Positions 28,454 to 38,213 of a DNA stretch of 64,000 bases are shown here, in pieces. The translations under genes and the position numbers were made by a program. The DNA comes from Capnocytophaga sp. oral taxon 878 (lineage in GTDB: Bacteria > Bacteroidota > Bacteroidia > Flavobacteriales > Flavobacteriaceae): assembly GCF_002999135.1 (NCBI RefSeq), contig NZ_CP027229.1, positions 1,384,001 to 1,448,000 on the forward strand, written 5' to 3'. The notes beneath the pieces are model-generated. The model was not told where the DNA came from. It worked only from the letters and a program-made list of their open reading frames with translations, and searched no databases. Each line of letters starts with the position of its first letter. Within the stretch, counting starts at the first letter, position 1.

Positions 28454-30883
28454 TCATTTTTCTTTCTTCTTACTTTGTACCGCTATAACAGCATCTCCTA
28501 TAGCCCATAGCAGTAACAAGATACCCCCAGCAAGGGTAAGATAACTACCCTTTTGTACTACTTCGGGTTCAAAAGCAAAGCGTATTTGGTGTTGCCCCGC
28601 AGGCACTACCATTGCCCTAAGTGTGTAATTCACACGGTAAATAGGAGCTTCTTTACCATCAATAGTAGCTTTCCAGCCATAAGGGTAATACATTTCAGAA
28701 AAGACTGCCAAGCCTTCATTAGGATTATTACTTTCGTATACTAACACATTAGGTGCATAGCTTTTTAGCTTAATGGTAGCCGTACTATCCACAGTGTATT
28801 GCGTAGGAATAGTCGCCTTTAGGTCTGCATTAGTAGCAAGCGCTTCGGTAGCTGGTTTAAAGCTTGTAAGGGCTTGCATCACTTCATCATCTGTATTCTT
28901 CAAAGTAAGTTTTTGTACAAACCACGCATTGCCCAGTACCTCATCATTTAGCATAGGCTGTACCTGCCTCTGCTGGTTACGCATTAGTATATATTTTACG
29001 TTCAGCATATTAAGCACCTCACGATTGCCCTGCGCTATTTGGTAATCATACAGCTCTTGCAAGCGCAAAGGTTTAGCGGCATGATACCCACCTATAGAGT
29101 GGTGAAAATATGAGGTACGTGCACCATTTACTCCTACTTCGGGTTCATACACACGGTAGTAACCTTTATCTTGTAGTATTTGTGCATCGGCAGGAGTGGC
29201 CTCAAAAGGATTGTTAAGCTGATATTTATCTACAAAACTATCTTTGTTTACATATCGTTTGGCTACACCTCCCAAATCAATAAAAAGAAGTACTAATACC
29301 CCTAATTGTAATCCCCATTGAGGGATTTTTTTGTACTGATACAAGCCTAAAGCTACCGCTGTAAGCAATATAAATACTGCCGAACGCAACACATCGGAGG
29401 TGTAGAGACTGCGGCGGTCATCTATTATCTTTTGCATAATATCGGCATCAAAATACTGCGCATAAGCAGCATCACTTGCTCCTGTAAAACTGAAGAAGTT
29501 CTTGATAAGAAGTAAGAAAGCCATTAAGCCTAAGCTAATGTATATACTGTACAGCAAGGGCTTTTTGCGTTCCTGCTCAGGTGTATTTATAAACTGATGT
29601 AAGCCTATAATTGCCAATACTGGTACACAAAGCTCCAACAGCACTTGTACAGAGGATACTGCGCGGAACTTGTTGTACAAGGGGAAGTAATCAATCATAA
29701 AATCGGTAAGGAAGCCGAAGTTCTTCCCCCAAGAAAGGAGTAATGCCATTACCGAGCCCCCTATCAGCCACCATTTGAGTCGGCCTTTTATTACAAAAAT
29801 AGCCAATACAAACAAGAAGAACACTACGGCGCCTATGTAGGCAGGGGCAGCTACTATAGGCTGATCGCCCCAGTAAGTGGGTAGGTCTTTAAATACGGCA
29901 TCAATACGATCGGGGGAGATGCCTTGCGGTACGAGGGTTTGCATCGCATATTGGTAAGTTTGGCTATCTCTGCCAAGAGCCTCGTGGTTAGAGCCTCCGT
30001 AAAGGCGTGGTACTATGAGGTTTAGTGATTCGGCTTTGCCATAACTGTATTCGGTAATATAGTCTTTGCTAAGTCCATTAATATGAGGTTTTGCTGTGCC
30101 ATCGGGAGCTATTGTAAGTGTTGATTTGCCGCGGGTACTCCACTGGGCATATTCATTGGTAGATAGCAGCAGCGAGGCGTTGCAAAGGACACTTACCAGC
30201 AGGGCTACTACTAAGGCAGCTGCTGTTTTGCCCAAATGTATCCATTGTTTTTCTTTGATAATGAAGTATAGAAATCCTATACCTAATGGCAAGATGAGTA
30301 GCAGGAGGTAGTAGGTCATTTGGAAGTGGTTGGCACAGAGTTCCAATGCTAAGGCGACTGCTGTGAGGAGCCCTCCCCAGAGGTATTTGCGTTGGAATAC
30401 GAGTAGTATGCCTGCCAGCACTGGTGCGAAGTAGGCTATGGCGTGGGCTTTGGCGTTATGCCCTGCGCCTAAAATAATAATGAGGTAGGTAGAGAGCCCA
30501 AAGGCAATAGCGCCAAGTAAGGCATTGCGGTAGTTCACTTTCAGCACTAATAGGAGGATGTAAAAGCCTATAAAGTAAAGAAAGAGATAATCGGCTGGGC
30601 GTGGTAAGAAGCGTAACGTTCTGTCGAGTTGTTTTACAAAATCATTGGGATATTGAGCCCCGAGCTGATAGGTGGGCATACCGCCAAAGGCACTGTTAGT
30701 CCAATAACTTTCGGTGCCGGCAGCCCTATAGTCATTACGTTCTTTAGCCATACCGGTGTACTGGGCTATATCACTTTGGAAGATGCCTTTGCCTTGCAAT
30801 ACGGGATAAAAAAAGGCTACTGCTATAAGGGCGAAGAGTCCTATTATTACAATATGGGGGAGTAGGGTATTAAATTTCTTCAT
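28454..30883 (-). CDS. YfhO-family polytopic membrane protein
   Basis: The start is placed at MKKFNTLLPH (30883); the frame from 30898 adds five residues. The ~809-residue protein has an N-terminal membrane segment followed by the family stretch FFYPVLQGKGIFQSDIAQYTGMAKERND, about a dozen further membrane helices up to residue ~540, and a C-terminal extracytoplasmic domain ending in a last helix (GILLLLWAIGDAVIAV). YfhO proteins resemble GT-C glycosyltransferases and are linked to glycosylation of surface polymers in Gram-positives; in Bacteroidota the role is unproven. The start overlaps the stop of the DUF4834 gene by 14 bp, so the two are coupled. Confidence 0.82.
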   Translation of the reverse strand: MKKFNTLLPHIVIIGLFALIAVAFFYPVLQGKGIFQSDIAQYTGMAKERNDYRAAGTESYWTNSAFGGMPTYQLGAQYPNDFVKQLDRTLRFLPRPADYLFLYFIGFYILLLVLKVNYRNALLGAIAFGLSTYLIIILGAGHNAKAHAIAYFAPVLAGILLVFQRKYLWGGLLTAVALALELCANHFQMTYYLLLLILPLGIGFLYFIIKEKQWIHLGKTAAALVVALLVSVLCNASLLLSTNEYAQWSTRGKSTLTIAPDGTAKPHINGLSKDYITEYSYGKAESLNLIVPRLYGGSNHEALGRDSQTYQYAMQTLVPQGISPDRIDAVFKDLPTYWGDQPIVAAPAYIGAVVFFLFVLAIFVIKGRLKWWLIGGSVMALLLSWGKNFGFLTDFMIDYFPLYNKFRAVSSVQVLLELCVPVLAIIGLHQFINTPEQERKKPLLYSIYISLGLMAFLLLIKNFFSFTGASDAAYAQYFDADIMQKIIDDRRSLYTSDVLRSAVFILLTAVALGLYQYKKIPQWGLQLGVLVLLFIDLGGVAKRYVNKDSFVDKYQLNNPFEATPADAQILQDKGYYRVYEPEVGVNGARTSYFHHSIGGYHAAKPLRLQELYDYQIAQGNREVLNMLNVKYILMRNQQRQVQPMLNDEVLGNAWFVQKLTLKNTDDEVMQALTSFKPATEALATNADLKATIPTQYTVDSTATIKLKSYAPNVLVYESNNPNEGLAVFSEMYYPYGWKATIDGKEAPIYRVNYTLRAMVVPAGQHQIRFAFEPEVVQKGSYLTLAGGILLLLWAIGDAVIAVQSKKKEK

Positions 30884-31181
30884 AATCAATATATTCACCT
30901 ACCTGCTTGGTAGTTTTAGGGTTTTTAGGGGTAGTATTATTGGTATTTTTGTGTGATTGGCTGTTGTTTTGTTGGCCGTAAGTATTCTGCCCATAAGGGT
31001 TTTGGGAGTACTGTTCTTGAGTTTGTTGGAATTGATTTTGCATCTTCTGCCCTACCCTTTTGAGGAAGAAACGCAACATATAAGGGGCTGCCCAGCGAAG
31101 TAAAATTCGCAAGCCCCATATTATTAATAGTATGATTAATAAGGTTTTAACAAACCCTGAGAATGATGCTTCTGCTAACAT
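30870..31181 (-). CDS. DUF4834-family small membrane protein
   Basis: The start is taken at MLAEASFSGF (31181) because the promoter at 31200-31229 would leave almost no leader for the longer frame starting at 31202. The ~103-residue protein has one N-terminal membrane helix (TLLIILLIIWGLRILL), a short basic stretch (RFFLKRVGQKMQ), a Q/N-rich low-complexity linker (QYSQNPYGQNTYGQQNNSQ) and a conserved acidic tail GEYIDYEEI. This is the layout of DUF4834 proteins of Bacteroidota, which are typically encoded directly upstream of yfhO. Function unknown. Confidence 0.75.
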   Translation of the reverse strand: MLAEASFSGFVKTLLIILLIIWGLRILLRWAAPYMLRFFLKRVGQKMQNQFQQTQEQYSQNPYGQNTYGQQNNSQSHKNTNNTTPKNPKTTKQVGEYIDYEEI

Positions 31182-31199
31182 ATATATAATTATTTTTGG

Positions 31200-31229
31200 C
31201 AAAGATACGAAATAATTTGCAATCTACAA
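31200..31229 (-). promoter_or_regulatory. Promoter of the DUF4834-yfhO operon
   Basis: TTG (31227-31229), a 19-bp spacer and TATCTTTG (31200-31207) on the minus strand. It supports the short start at 31181. Confidence 0.78.
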
Positions 31230-31375
31230 GATTTGGGGTAGGTAAGAGATAAGAAGTGATGAGGAAAATGTGTGGCTGAGGGGGGGGCTTTATAAAAAGA
31301 AGATTTTGAGCGTGAAATGAGTGAGAGTAGGTGAAGCAAGAGATGGACTGCTACTGGATTGAGATAGGGAGGGAC

Positions 31376-31420
31376 TATCCTTCGTTTATAGTTCGTTTAT
31401 CCTTCGTTATTCGTTCGTTC
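31376..31420 (-). repeat. 45-bp element of four 11-bp-phased AACGAA hexamers, copy 3 (inverted)
   Basis: The minus strand matches the copy at 17623 over all 45 positions. It lies in the divergent region between the DUF4834 operon and susC. That region (31230-31587) also has a run of eight G at 31280-31287 and no gene. Confidence 0.85.
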
Positions 31421-31587
31421 ACGCTCTAAGCTCTTTTTGGCGAAATTGGAATGAACTTTTTTCATTATTTTTTTGTTTTTATTTCTTATCGGTCAGCTTT
31501 TTGGATACAAAAATCTTTAAAATTCCTTACAAAATAAGGGTTATAAAAATTTTAACACAACAAACCTTAAAAAAAAGGCAAAAATGT

Positions 31588-31618
31588 TTGGTTGTTGTTT
31601 TTTTTATATATAAATTTG
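31588..31618 (+). promoter_or_regulatory. Promoter of the susC-susD operon
   Basis: TTG (31588-31590), a 20-bp spacer and TAAATTTG (31611-31618) match the consensus. The start codon is at 31652. No anti-sigma/ECF pair or hybrid two-component regulator is encoded nearby. Confidence 0.75.
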
Positions 31619-31651
31619 CGGCGATAAACTAAACAATAAAAAGTTTTAAGT

Positions 31652-34600
31652 ATGAAAAGAAAAGTCTTGACCTTGCTTATGGCTTTATGGGGATGCCTCC
31701 CCTTGCTATGGGCGCAGAACAAACAAATCAGCGGTACCGTTACCGATGAAAGCGGCACTCCTATCGCGAGTGTAAGCGTACAAGTTAAAGGTACTACCCG
31801 TGGGGTAGCTACCGATCTTGATGGGAAATACACCATTGATGCTGAACAGAACAACACCTTAATTTTCAGCTCTGTAGGTTACATTACTCAAGAGAAAAAC
31901 GTAAATGGGGGGGGTAAATCCCTGATTATCAATGTATTACTAAAAGAAGATACTCAGCAACTTAGTGAGGTGGTAGTAGTGGGCTACGGTGTACAGAAAA
32001 AAGAAAACCTTACAGGTGCTGTAGCTGCTGTGACTTCGGAAATGCTTACTAAGCGCCCTGTAGCCAACACAACCACTATGCTACAAGGGCAAGTACCTGG
32101 CTTGCGTATCGTGCAAGGTACGGGGCAGCCTGGAGCTGAATCGGCTTCTATGAGGGTGCGTGGACAAGGTACTTACAGCTCGGCAGGTTCTGACCCGTTA
32201 GTACTTATTGATGGGGTTCCTGGGTCTATTAATAATATCAACCCTAATGATATTGAAAATGTTTCGGTACTTAAGGACGCTGCCTCTGCATCTATTTACG
32301 GAGCTCGCGCTGCCAATGGTGTTATCCTTGTAACTACCAAACTTGGTAGTGATGGTCACTTCAAAATAGCTTATCAAAATAACTTCGGTATGCATACCCC
32401 TACCCGTATGCTTGATTTGGTAACCAATTCAGCCGAGTATATGCGCCTCTTTAATGAAGCTAAAGCTAATTCTGGTATTACTACAGGGCTTTATACTCAA
32501 CAAATGATTAATGCGTATGAAAATGCCACTGACCGCACTCAATATCCTAATTTTGACTGGGTTGATTATATGTTCAATCCTGCCTTTGTACAAAATCATA
32601 ATCTTACCCTTAGTGGAGGAGCTAAAGGCACTAACTATAACATTGCTTTAGGATATGTAGATCAGCCTGGGGTATTGCGTGGATTTAAGTACGACCGCCT
32701 CAATTTCCGCAGTAATGTAAAATCGGAAATCAAACCTTGGGCTACCGTTGGGGTTAACGTGGCTCTTGATAGAGGTAAAACAGAACAACCCCGACAAGGA
32801 CACGTAGATACCTTCTTATCCACCATAGCACAAGCACCTACCTATAGGCCTTTTACTGCTGATGGCAAATATGTATCTAAAGCCTATGATTTTGAGGAAG
32901 CTAATAAAAATATGCCTGCTATTATTGATAGTGGTGCTCTTCGCAAAATAACAGAATATAACCTATCAGGACAATTATGGGACGATATTACTCTTCTAAA
33001 AGGCTTAAATTGGTATTCAAAATTAGCCGTTACCTATTCTGATAGTTCTTATAAAGATTGGCGACCTGTAGCTCCGGTATATAACTATCATACAGGTCTA
33101 AGAACAGGTGACCTTGATGTAGGAGGGCGAGGCTTAGTATCTAACAATGCTAAAAACTTCTATACTAACTTCTTCAGTTATTTAAAATATGAAAAAACTT
33201 TTGGTCAGCACACCATAGGTCTACAAGCTGGGTACAGCCAAGAGTATAACAACTACCAAACCCTACAAGGTTATCGTCGTAACTACAATGCCAACAACCT
33301 CCATGAACTAAATGCTGGTACTGCTTCTGACCAAACCAACTCAGGTAACACAGTTGAGTGGGCTTTACAATCTTTCTTCGGTAGGTTCAATTACAATTAT
33401 AAAGAACGTTATTTGCTTGAAGCCAATGTTCGTTATGATGGTACTTCACGCATATCCAAAGATAATCGTTGGGGTTGGTTCCCTTCTTTCTCGGCAGGTT
33501 GGCGTGTGAGTGAGGAAAGTTTTATTAAAGATGCCGAATCTATGAATTGGCTTAATAACTTTAAATTACGTGGTTCTTATGGGTTGTTAGGTAACCAAAA
33601 TATTGGTAACTATCCTTACCAATCATTGTTAAGCTATACTGGTGCTTATCCGTTTGATAACATCACCCTTTTCCCTGGAGCTGCCCAAACAGAGTATGCT
33701 AATGCTGATATTAAGTGGGAATCAACTTCTGTAGCCGATATAGGGGTTGATATCAACCTATTTAACCGCATTACCATAGTGTATGACTGGTACAAAAAAC
33801 ACACCTTTGATATCTTGCGAAACTCTCAAGTAACAGGTGCTTTGGGCTTAAGTGCTCCTACTGTGAATAGTGGCGAAATGGAAAACTATGGGCATGAACT
33901 ATCAGTACAATACAACCATACTCTCACTAGCGGTAAGCTAGAAGGTTTAAGTTATGGTGCAGGTTTCTTTATCGATATATCACGTAACAAACTTGTGAAT
34001 TTTGGAGCTCGCGAAATTGATGGATTTAATGTACGCGAAAACGGATTGCCCTACAACTCTTTCTATATGCTTAAAATGATAGGAGTATTCCAAAACCAAA
34101 CTGAAATTGATAACTCTCCTAAACAGTTTAATGACCCCGTACGCCCTGGTGACTTTAAGTATGAAGACATAAATCACGATGGTAAAATCGATAATAATGA
34201 CCGTACAGTGGTAGATGGAAGATTCCCTAAATATGACTATTCATTTAATGCTCATTTAGAATACAAAGGCATTGACTTTTCAGTACTATTCCAAGGGGTA
34301 GAAGGTCGTAAAATTTATACTACTGGTTGGGGATTAGATCCTTTCCGCCAAGGTACTGCTCCTACTCGTGATTTTGTAAATAACCGCTGGACAGGAGAAG
34401 GTTCTACCAATAGCTACCCTCGTATGTACTTTAACCAAGTAGGCGATAGTCATAACCGCCGTAATAACACTTGGTACTTACAAGATGCTTCATATTTACG
34501 CCTTAAAAACATTACATTAGGATACTCTTTCTCTGATGATGTAATTTCAAAAATTGGACTTACCAAATTGCGTGTTTACTTCTCTGGCGATAACCTTTGG

Positions 34601-34708
34601 ACAATTACTAACTACAAAGGGCTAGACCCCGAACGCGCTGGCGATGGTCTTTTCGTACAATACCCACAAAACAAAATTGTTTCTATGGGTCTAAATGTTG
34701 AATTTTAA
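31652..34708 (+). CDS. SusC/RagA-family TonB-dependent outer-membrane transporter
   Basis: This 1018-residue protein has a signal peptide (ending PLLWAQ), a carboxypeptidase-regulatory-like domain (about 23-100, ISGTVTDESGTPIASVSVQVKG), a TonB-box-like segment (EVVVVGYGVQKKENLTGAV), a plug with NPNDIENVSVLKDAASASIYGARAANGVILVTTK, and a 22-strand barrel ending KIVSMGLNVEF. It imports oligosaccharides with the SusD lipoprotein encoded next. Eight consecutive G (31907-31914) encode Gly-Gly-Gly near residue 87, so slippage there would destroy the protein. It is the first gene of a polysaccharide-utilisation locus with GH110 and GH20 enzymes, so the substrate is probably a galactose- and hexosamine-containing host glycan. 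Confidence 0.95.
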   Translation: MKRKVLTLLMALWGCLPLLWAQNKQISGTVTDESGTPIASVSVQVKGTTRGVATDLDGKYTIDAEQNNTLIFSSVGYITQEKNVNGGGKSLIINVLLKEDTQQLSEVVVVGYGVQKKENLTGAVAAVTSEMLTKRPVANTTTMLQGQVPGLRIVQGTGQPGAESASMRVRGQGTYSSAGSDPLVLIDGVPGSINNINPNDIENVSVLKDAASASIYGARAANGVILVTTKLGSDGHFKIAYQNNFGMHTPTRMLDLVTNSAEYMRLFNEAKANSGITTGLYTQQMINAYENATDRTQYPNFDWVDYMFNPAFVQNHNLTLSGGAKGTNYNIALGYVDQPGVLRGFKYDRLNFRSNVKSEIKPWATVGVNVALDRGKTEQPRQGHVDTFLSTIAQAPTYRPFTADGKYVSKAYDFEEANKNMPAIIDSGALRKITEYNLSGQLWDDITLLKGLNWYSKLAVTYSDSSYKDWRPVAPVYNYHTGLRTGDLDVGGRGLVSNNAKNFYTNFFSYLKYEKTFGQHTIGLQAGYSQEYNNYQTLQGYRRNYNANNLHELNAGTASDQTNSGNTVEWALQSFFGRFNYNYKERYLLEANVRYDGTSRISKDNRWGWFPSFSAGWRVSEESFIKDAESMNWLNNFKLRGSYGLLGNQNIGNYPYQSLLSYTGAYPFDNITLFPGAAQTEYANADIKWESTSVADIGVDINLFNRITIVYDWYKKHTFDILRNSQVTGALGLSAPTVNSGEMENYGHELSVQYNHTLTSGKLEGLSYGAGFFIDISRNKLVNFGAREIDGFNVRENGLPYNSFYMLKMIGVFQNQTEIDNSPKQFNDPVRPGDFKYEDINHDGKIDNNDRTVVDGRFPKYDYSFNAHLEYKGIDFSVLFQGVEGRKIYTTGWGLDPFRQGTAPTRDFVNNRWTGEGSTNSYPRMYFNQVGDSHNRRNNTWYLQDASYLRLKNITLGYSFSDDVISKIGLTKLRVYFSGDNLWTITNYKGLDPERAGDGLFVQYPQNKIVSMGLNVEF
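31907..31914 (+). repeat. G8 homopolymer inside susC
   Basis: Eight consecutive G fall in the codons AAT GGG GGG GGT AAA, in frame here. In a low-GC genome this is a plausible slipped-strand contingency site. Confidence 0.6.
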
Positions 34709-34720
34709 ACTTGATAACAA

Positions 34721-36256
34721 ATGAAAAAGATATTTATATATGCAGCCGCATTATCATTGCTTACGGCGTGCAATAAAGATTTTTTGGATCTTAATCCTAA
34801 TGACCGCCCCTCATCTGGTACATTTTGGAAAACAGAAAGTGATTACAAAATGGCTCTTACTGCCTGCTATGGTACAATGCAGCACCCTCACTTCGCACAA
34901 GGATTACCTACTTGGGATAACCTTACCGATAACTCTTACGGACAACATAATGAAGGGCAATATGGTTTAACCATTGGCCTCTCTCAAGGTAATATTGATG
35001 CTAGCTCTGGAGGTTTTATAAGCAATGTATATTTAGACGGACTCAAAGCTGTTGTACGTGCTAATATTTTCTTGAAAAATTTAGAAAGCTTTTCGGGCAT
35101 TGATGCTGCTACTAAAAAAGTAAATCAAGCTGAAGCCCGTATGATACGTGCCTTCTTTTACACATACCTTTATCGTTGTTATGGTGATGTGCCTATCATA
35201 AAAGAAGTCTTAGATTTAGACTCTCAATACAAAGCCAAAAGCCCTGCTGCTGATGTTTATAATTTTATAATGGAAGACTTAGACTTTGCTATTGCCAACT
35301 TACCTTCTCAGTCTTACTCTGTTGAAAAAGGACGTTGGACAAGTAATGCTGCTAAAGCCTTCAAAGCCCGCTTAATATTGTACACTGCTTATGATGAAAG
35401 TGGTAATGCTATTGCTTCTAAAATGCAAGAAGCAAAAACAGTGTTAGCTTCCATCTCAGGCTATTCATTAGCTACTGATTTCTCTGATAATTTCTTTGAT
35501 TTAAAACAAGAAACTTGTCCTGAGATAATGATGTCTGTTAAATACCTTGCTCCTAATAACTATACCTATGCTGATTTGTGGTACGGAGGCTGGTTAGTAG
35601 TATCTCCTTTAGCTAACTTTGTAAATGAGTTTGAAAATGCTGATGGTACTACAGCTGCAGCTGTTACTCAAACTAATGGTAAGGTAGATATTGAAGCTTT
35701 TACGAATGCCTCTTTAGCAACGCGTGACCCACGTATGGCTAAAACTATCTTCGTAGATAAATACCCTCATCGTGGTACTTACATCACTCCTAATAACGCA
35801 CGCCCTACCGGTATAGGTTTAGCCAAATTCTTATCGCCTAACTTAGAAGCTCCTTATGAGTATGCAACTCAAAGCCAGCAAGATTGGGTAATAATGCGTT
35901 ACGCTGATGTATTACTTATGCTAGCAGAAGCCGAAAATGAAATTTCAGGAGCTACTATAGCGGTATATGGTTATGTAAACCAAGTACGAGCAAGAGCTGG
36001 AATGCCTGCTTTACCTACGGGTCTTACAAAAGATGAAATGAGAACTCGCATCCGCCACGAACGTCGTGTAGAACTCGCTTTTGAAGGAGAACGCTACTTT
36101 GACCTTAAACGTTGGAAAATAGCAGAACAAGTAATTAATGCTGTAACTGATGGAATAGTAAGACGCAAGTTTGAAGCTAAACACTATCTATGGCCCCTAC
36201 CTCAATCTGAAATAGATAAAAACAAGGGCACTTTAGTACAAAATCCTAATTATTAG
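34721..36256 (+). CDS. SusD/RagB-family glycan-binding lipoprotein
   Basis: This 511-residue protein has a lipobox (LLTAC, Cys17) followed by the family start NKDFLDLNPNDRPSSGTFWKTESDY. SusD TPR helices are visible in EARMIRAFFYTYLYRCYGDVPII and VIMRYADVLLMLAEAENEI, and the C-terminus has the usual RHERRVELAFEGERYFDLKRW followed by YLWPLPQSEIDKN. It caps the SusC barrel and delivers sugar to it at the outer surface. It starts 12 bp after susC in the same operon, which ends at the terminator at 36270-36318. Confidence 0.95.
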   Translation: MKKIFIYAAALSLLTACNKDFLDLNPNDRPSSGTFWKTESDYKMALTACYGTMQHPHFAQGLPTWDNLTDNSYGQHNEGQYGLTIGLSQGNIDASSGGFISNVYLDGLKAVVRANIFLKNLESFSGIDAATKKVNQAEARMIRAFFYTYLYRCYGDVPIIKEVLDLDSQYKAKSPAADVYNFIMEDLDFAIANLPSQSYSVEKGRWTSNAAKAFKARLILYTAYDESGNAIASKMQEAKTVLASISGYSLATDFSDNFFDLKQETCPEIMMSVKYLAPNNYTYADLWYGGWLVVSPLANFVNEFENADGTTAAAVTQTNGKVDIEAFTNASLATRDPRMAKTIFVDKYPHRGTYITPNNARPTGIGLAKFLSPNLEAPYEYATQSQQDWVIMRYADVLLMLAEAENEISGATIAVYGYVNQVRARAGMPALPTGLTKDEMRTRIRHERRVELAFEGERYFDLKRWKIAEQVINAVTDGIVRRKFEAKHYLWPLPQSEIDKNKGTLVQNPNY

Positions 36257-36269
36257 AGTTAAAAGTTTT

Positions 36270-36318
36270 AGGTGCCAGACAAGTATGGTAAGCATACAAG
36301 TTTGGCACCTATTTTTTT
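36270..36318 (+). terminator. Intrinsic terminator after susD
   Basis: AGGTGCCA (36270-36277) pairs with TGGCACCT (36303-36310), with an inner GTATG/CATAC stem, followed by seven T. It separates susCD from the hydrolase genes, which have their own promoter. Confidence 0.85.
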
Positions 36319-36351
36319 ATAAAACATTCTCTAAAAAAGTAGCAGTAATAT

Positions 36352-36381
36352 TTGTTTTATATTTTTAATATACTAATTTTG
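36352..36381 (+). promoter_or_regulatory. Promoter of the GH110-GH20 operon
   Basis: TTG (36352-36354), a 19-bp spacer and TAATTTTG (36374-36381). The first start codon is 55 bp downstream at 36437. Confidence 0.78.
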
Positions 36382-36436
36382 CAGCGCTAAACTTAAAAAC
36401 GATATGAGACAATAAACAAATAAACCATATAAAACT

Positions 36437-38128
36437 ATGAAAAAAATGAAATCTGCCCTTTTAGTATTCGGACTGCTTCTTGCTGCCTGTCGTACTACGG
36501 TAACTACACCTGCCGAAATGGAAATTGCCAGTAATAAGCAATTCACTTTAAAAAAAGATACTTATCATTTTCACCTAAACCAAACTACCGAAAAAGAACT
36601 CTACATCTCTAACCATGACCAAACTAACCCTAAAAAAGTAGCCTTCTACCTTGAAAATCTACATGATGTAGTTATCGATGGTAATGGAAGTGAACTCCTC
36701 TTTCACGGTACTATACTACCAATTGTAGTGAAAAACTGCACTAATATCACTCTTAAAAACTTTTCAATAGACTTTGCCATACCTCATCTTAGGCAGTTGC
36801 ACATTACCGAGGTAGATAGTATCAATAATAAGGTTAAGGCACGTATTTACCCCGAAGGTAATTACAAAATTAAAGACAATAAACTTATCTTCACAGGTGA
36901 AGATTATGAAGAAACTCCTTTTGGAGGTATGATTTTCAGTCCTAACAAACGTTTGGCTTATAACCGTGCTGACCTCAGATTTAATCCTACTAACATTACC
37001 GAAACAGCGCCTAATGAGTTCCTGATAGAGGGAATGGGAGCAAAAAATCCTTACCTACAAAAAAATGAGCGTTTTATATTGCGTACATATACACGTCCTA
37101 CTCCTGCTATTTTTGTAACCAAAAGCAAGAACGTGAAGTTAGAGAATATCACTGTACATAATGCTCACGGAATGGGGCTTTTAGCTCAACTTACGGAAAA
37201 TATTAGCTTAAACCACTTTAAAGTAGCCCTAAAGGAAGGGTCTGAACGCTATTATACAACTCAAGCCGATGCTACCCACTTTTCAGGCTGTAAAGGTTTA
37301 ATTCGTTCCGAAAATGGTTTGTATGAAGGTATGGCTGATGATGCCATAAATGTACATGGCACTTACCTAAAAATAATAGCTCGCCAAGGCGATCGCACTA
37401 TAAGAGGGCAGTATATGCACCACCAATCGTGGGGATTCCTTTGGGGTAATGTAGGTGATGAGGTACAATTTATTGCCTCTAAAACAATGGATGTAATAGG
37501 CAATAAAACTTACCGCATACAAACTATTAAGGCTGTAGATAAACCTACTGAGGTAGGTGCTAAAATTTTTGAAATTACCTTTAACGAGCCTCTACCTGCT
37601 GAGGTAAATCCTGATACCCCTTGTGGAGTTGAAAATCTTACTTGGACACCTGAGGTAATTTTCAAAAATAATATAGTACGTAATAACCGTGCTCGTGGTG
37701 CTCTATTCAGCACTCCTAAGAAAGTTATTTGTAGCCATAATGTATTCGATCATACTCACGGCACTGCTATCTTGCTTTGTGGCGATTGTAACGGTTGGTA
37801 TGAAACAGGAGCTTGCCATAATGTAGTAATTAAAAATAACCGTTTTATCAATGCTCTTACTGCCAACTATCAGTTTACAAATGCTATTATCTCTATTTAC
37901 CCTGAAATTCCAAACTTGGAAGAACAACAAAAATACTTTCACTCTAACATTCTTATAGAGAATAACGTATTTGAAACCTTTGACGAACCTATTTTATACG
38001 CCAAATCAGTAGATAATCTTATTTATCGCAATAATAAGATTATTAAAAATAAGGAATTCAAACCTTTTCACTGGAACAAAGAACGTTTTAAATTAGAACG
38101 TACCAAAAACGTAAAGATTAGTGAATAA
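36437..38128 (+). CDS. GH110 alpha-1,3-galactosidase lipoprotein
   Basis: This 563-residue protein has a lipobox (LLAAC, Cys18) and a right-handed parallel beta-helix built of short N-rich turns (VVIDGNGSELLFHG, CTNITLKNFSIDF, SKNVKLENITVHNAHGMGLL). The GH110 signature is present: ADATHFSGCKG at 277-287 and EGMADDAINVHGTYL at 298-311, with adjacent D301 and D302 as likely catalytic acids. GH110 enzymes are inverting alpha-galactosidases that remove terminal alpha-1,3-galactose, as from blood-group B antigen or linear alpha-Gal epitopes. The lipid anchor suggests surface display. It is followed by a GH20 hexosaminidase and preceded by susCD, so alpha-galactosylated host glycans are the expected substrate. 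Whether branched group B or linear structures are preferred cannot be read from the sequence. Confidence 0.85.
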   Translation: MKKMKSALLVFGLLLAACRTTVTTPAEMEIASNKQFTLKKDTYHFHLNQTTEKELYISNHDQTNPKKVAFYLENLHDVVIDGNGSELLFHGTILPIVVKNCTNITLKNFSIDFAIPHLRQLHITEVDSINNKVKARIYPEGNYKIKDNKLIFTGEDYEETPFGGMIFSPNKRLAYNRADLRFNPTNITETAPNEFLIEGMGAKNPYLQKNERFILRTYTRPTPAIFVTKSKNVKLENITVHNAHGMGLLAQLTENISLNHFKVALKEGSERYYTTQADATHFSGCKGLIRSENGLYEGMADDAINVHGTYLKIIARQGDRTIRGQYMHHQSWGFLWGNVGDEVQFIASKTMDVIGNKTYRIQTIKAVDKPTEVGAKIFEITFNEPLPAEVNPDTPCGVENLTWTPEVIFKNNIVRNNRARGALFSTPKKVICSHNVFDHTHGTAILLCGDCNGWYETGACHNVVIKNNRFINALTANYQFTNAIISIYPEIPNLEEQQKYFHSNILIENNVFETFDEPILYAKSVDNLIYRNNKIIKNKEFKPFHWNKERFKLERTKNVKISE

Positions 38129-38213
38129 TTAATCAAGAAAAATGAACCTTTTCTGTGTAATTAAAAGGTTCTACTTACTATTTTTAACATTACCTTTTAA
38201 TATTATTTTTATA

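Noticed and set aside
31567..31857. 96-codon minus-strand open frame over the susC start
   Set aside because: It is antisense to the susC signal peptide and promoter and has no family resemblance.
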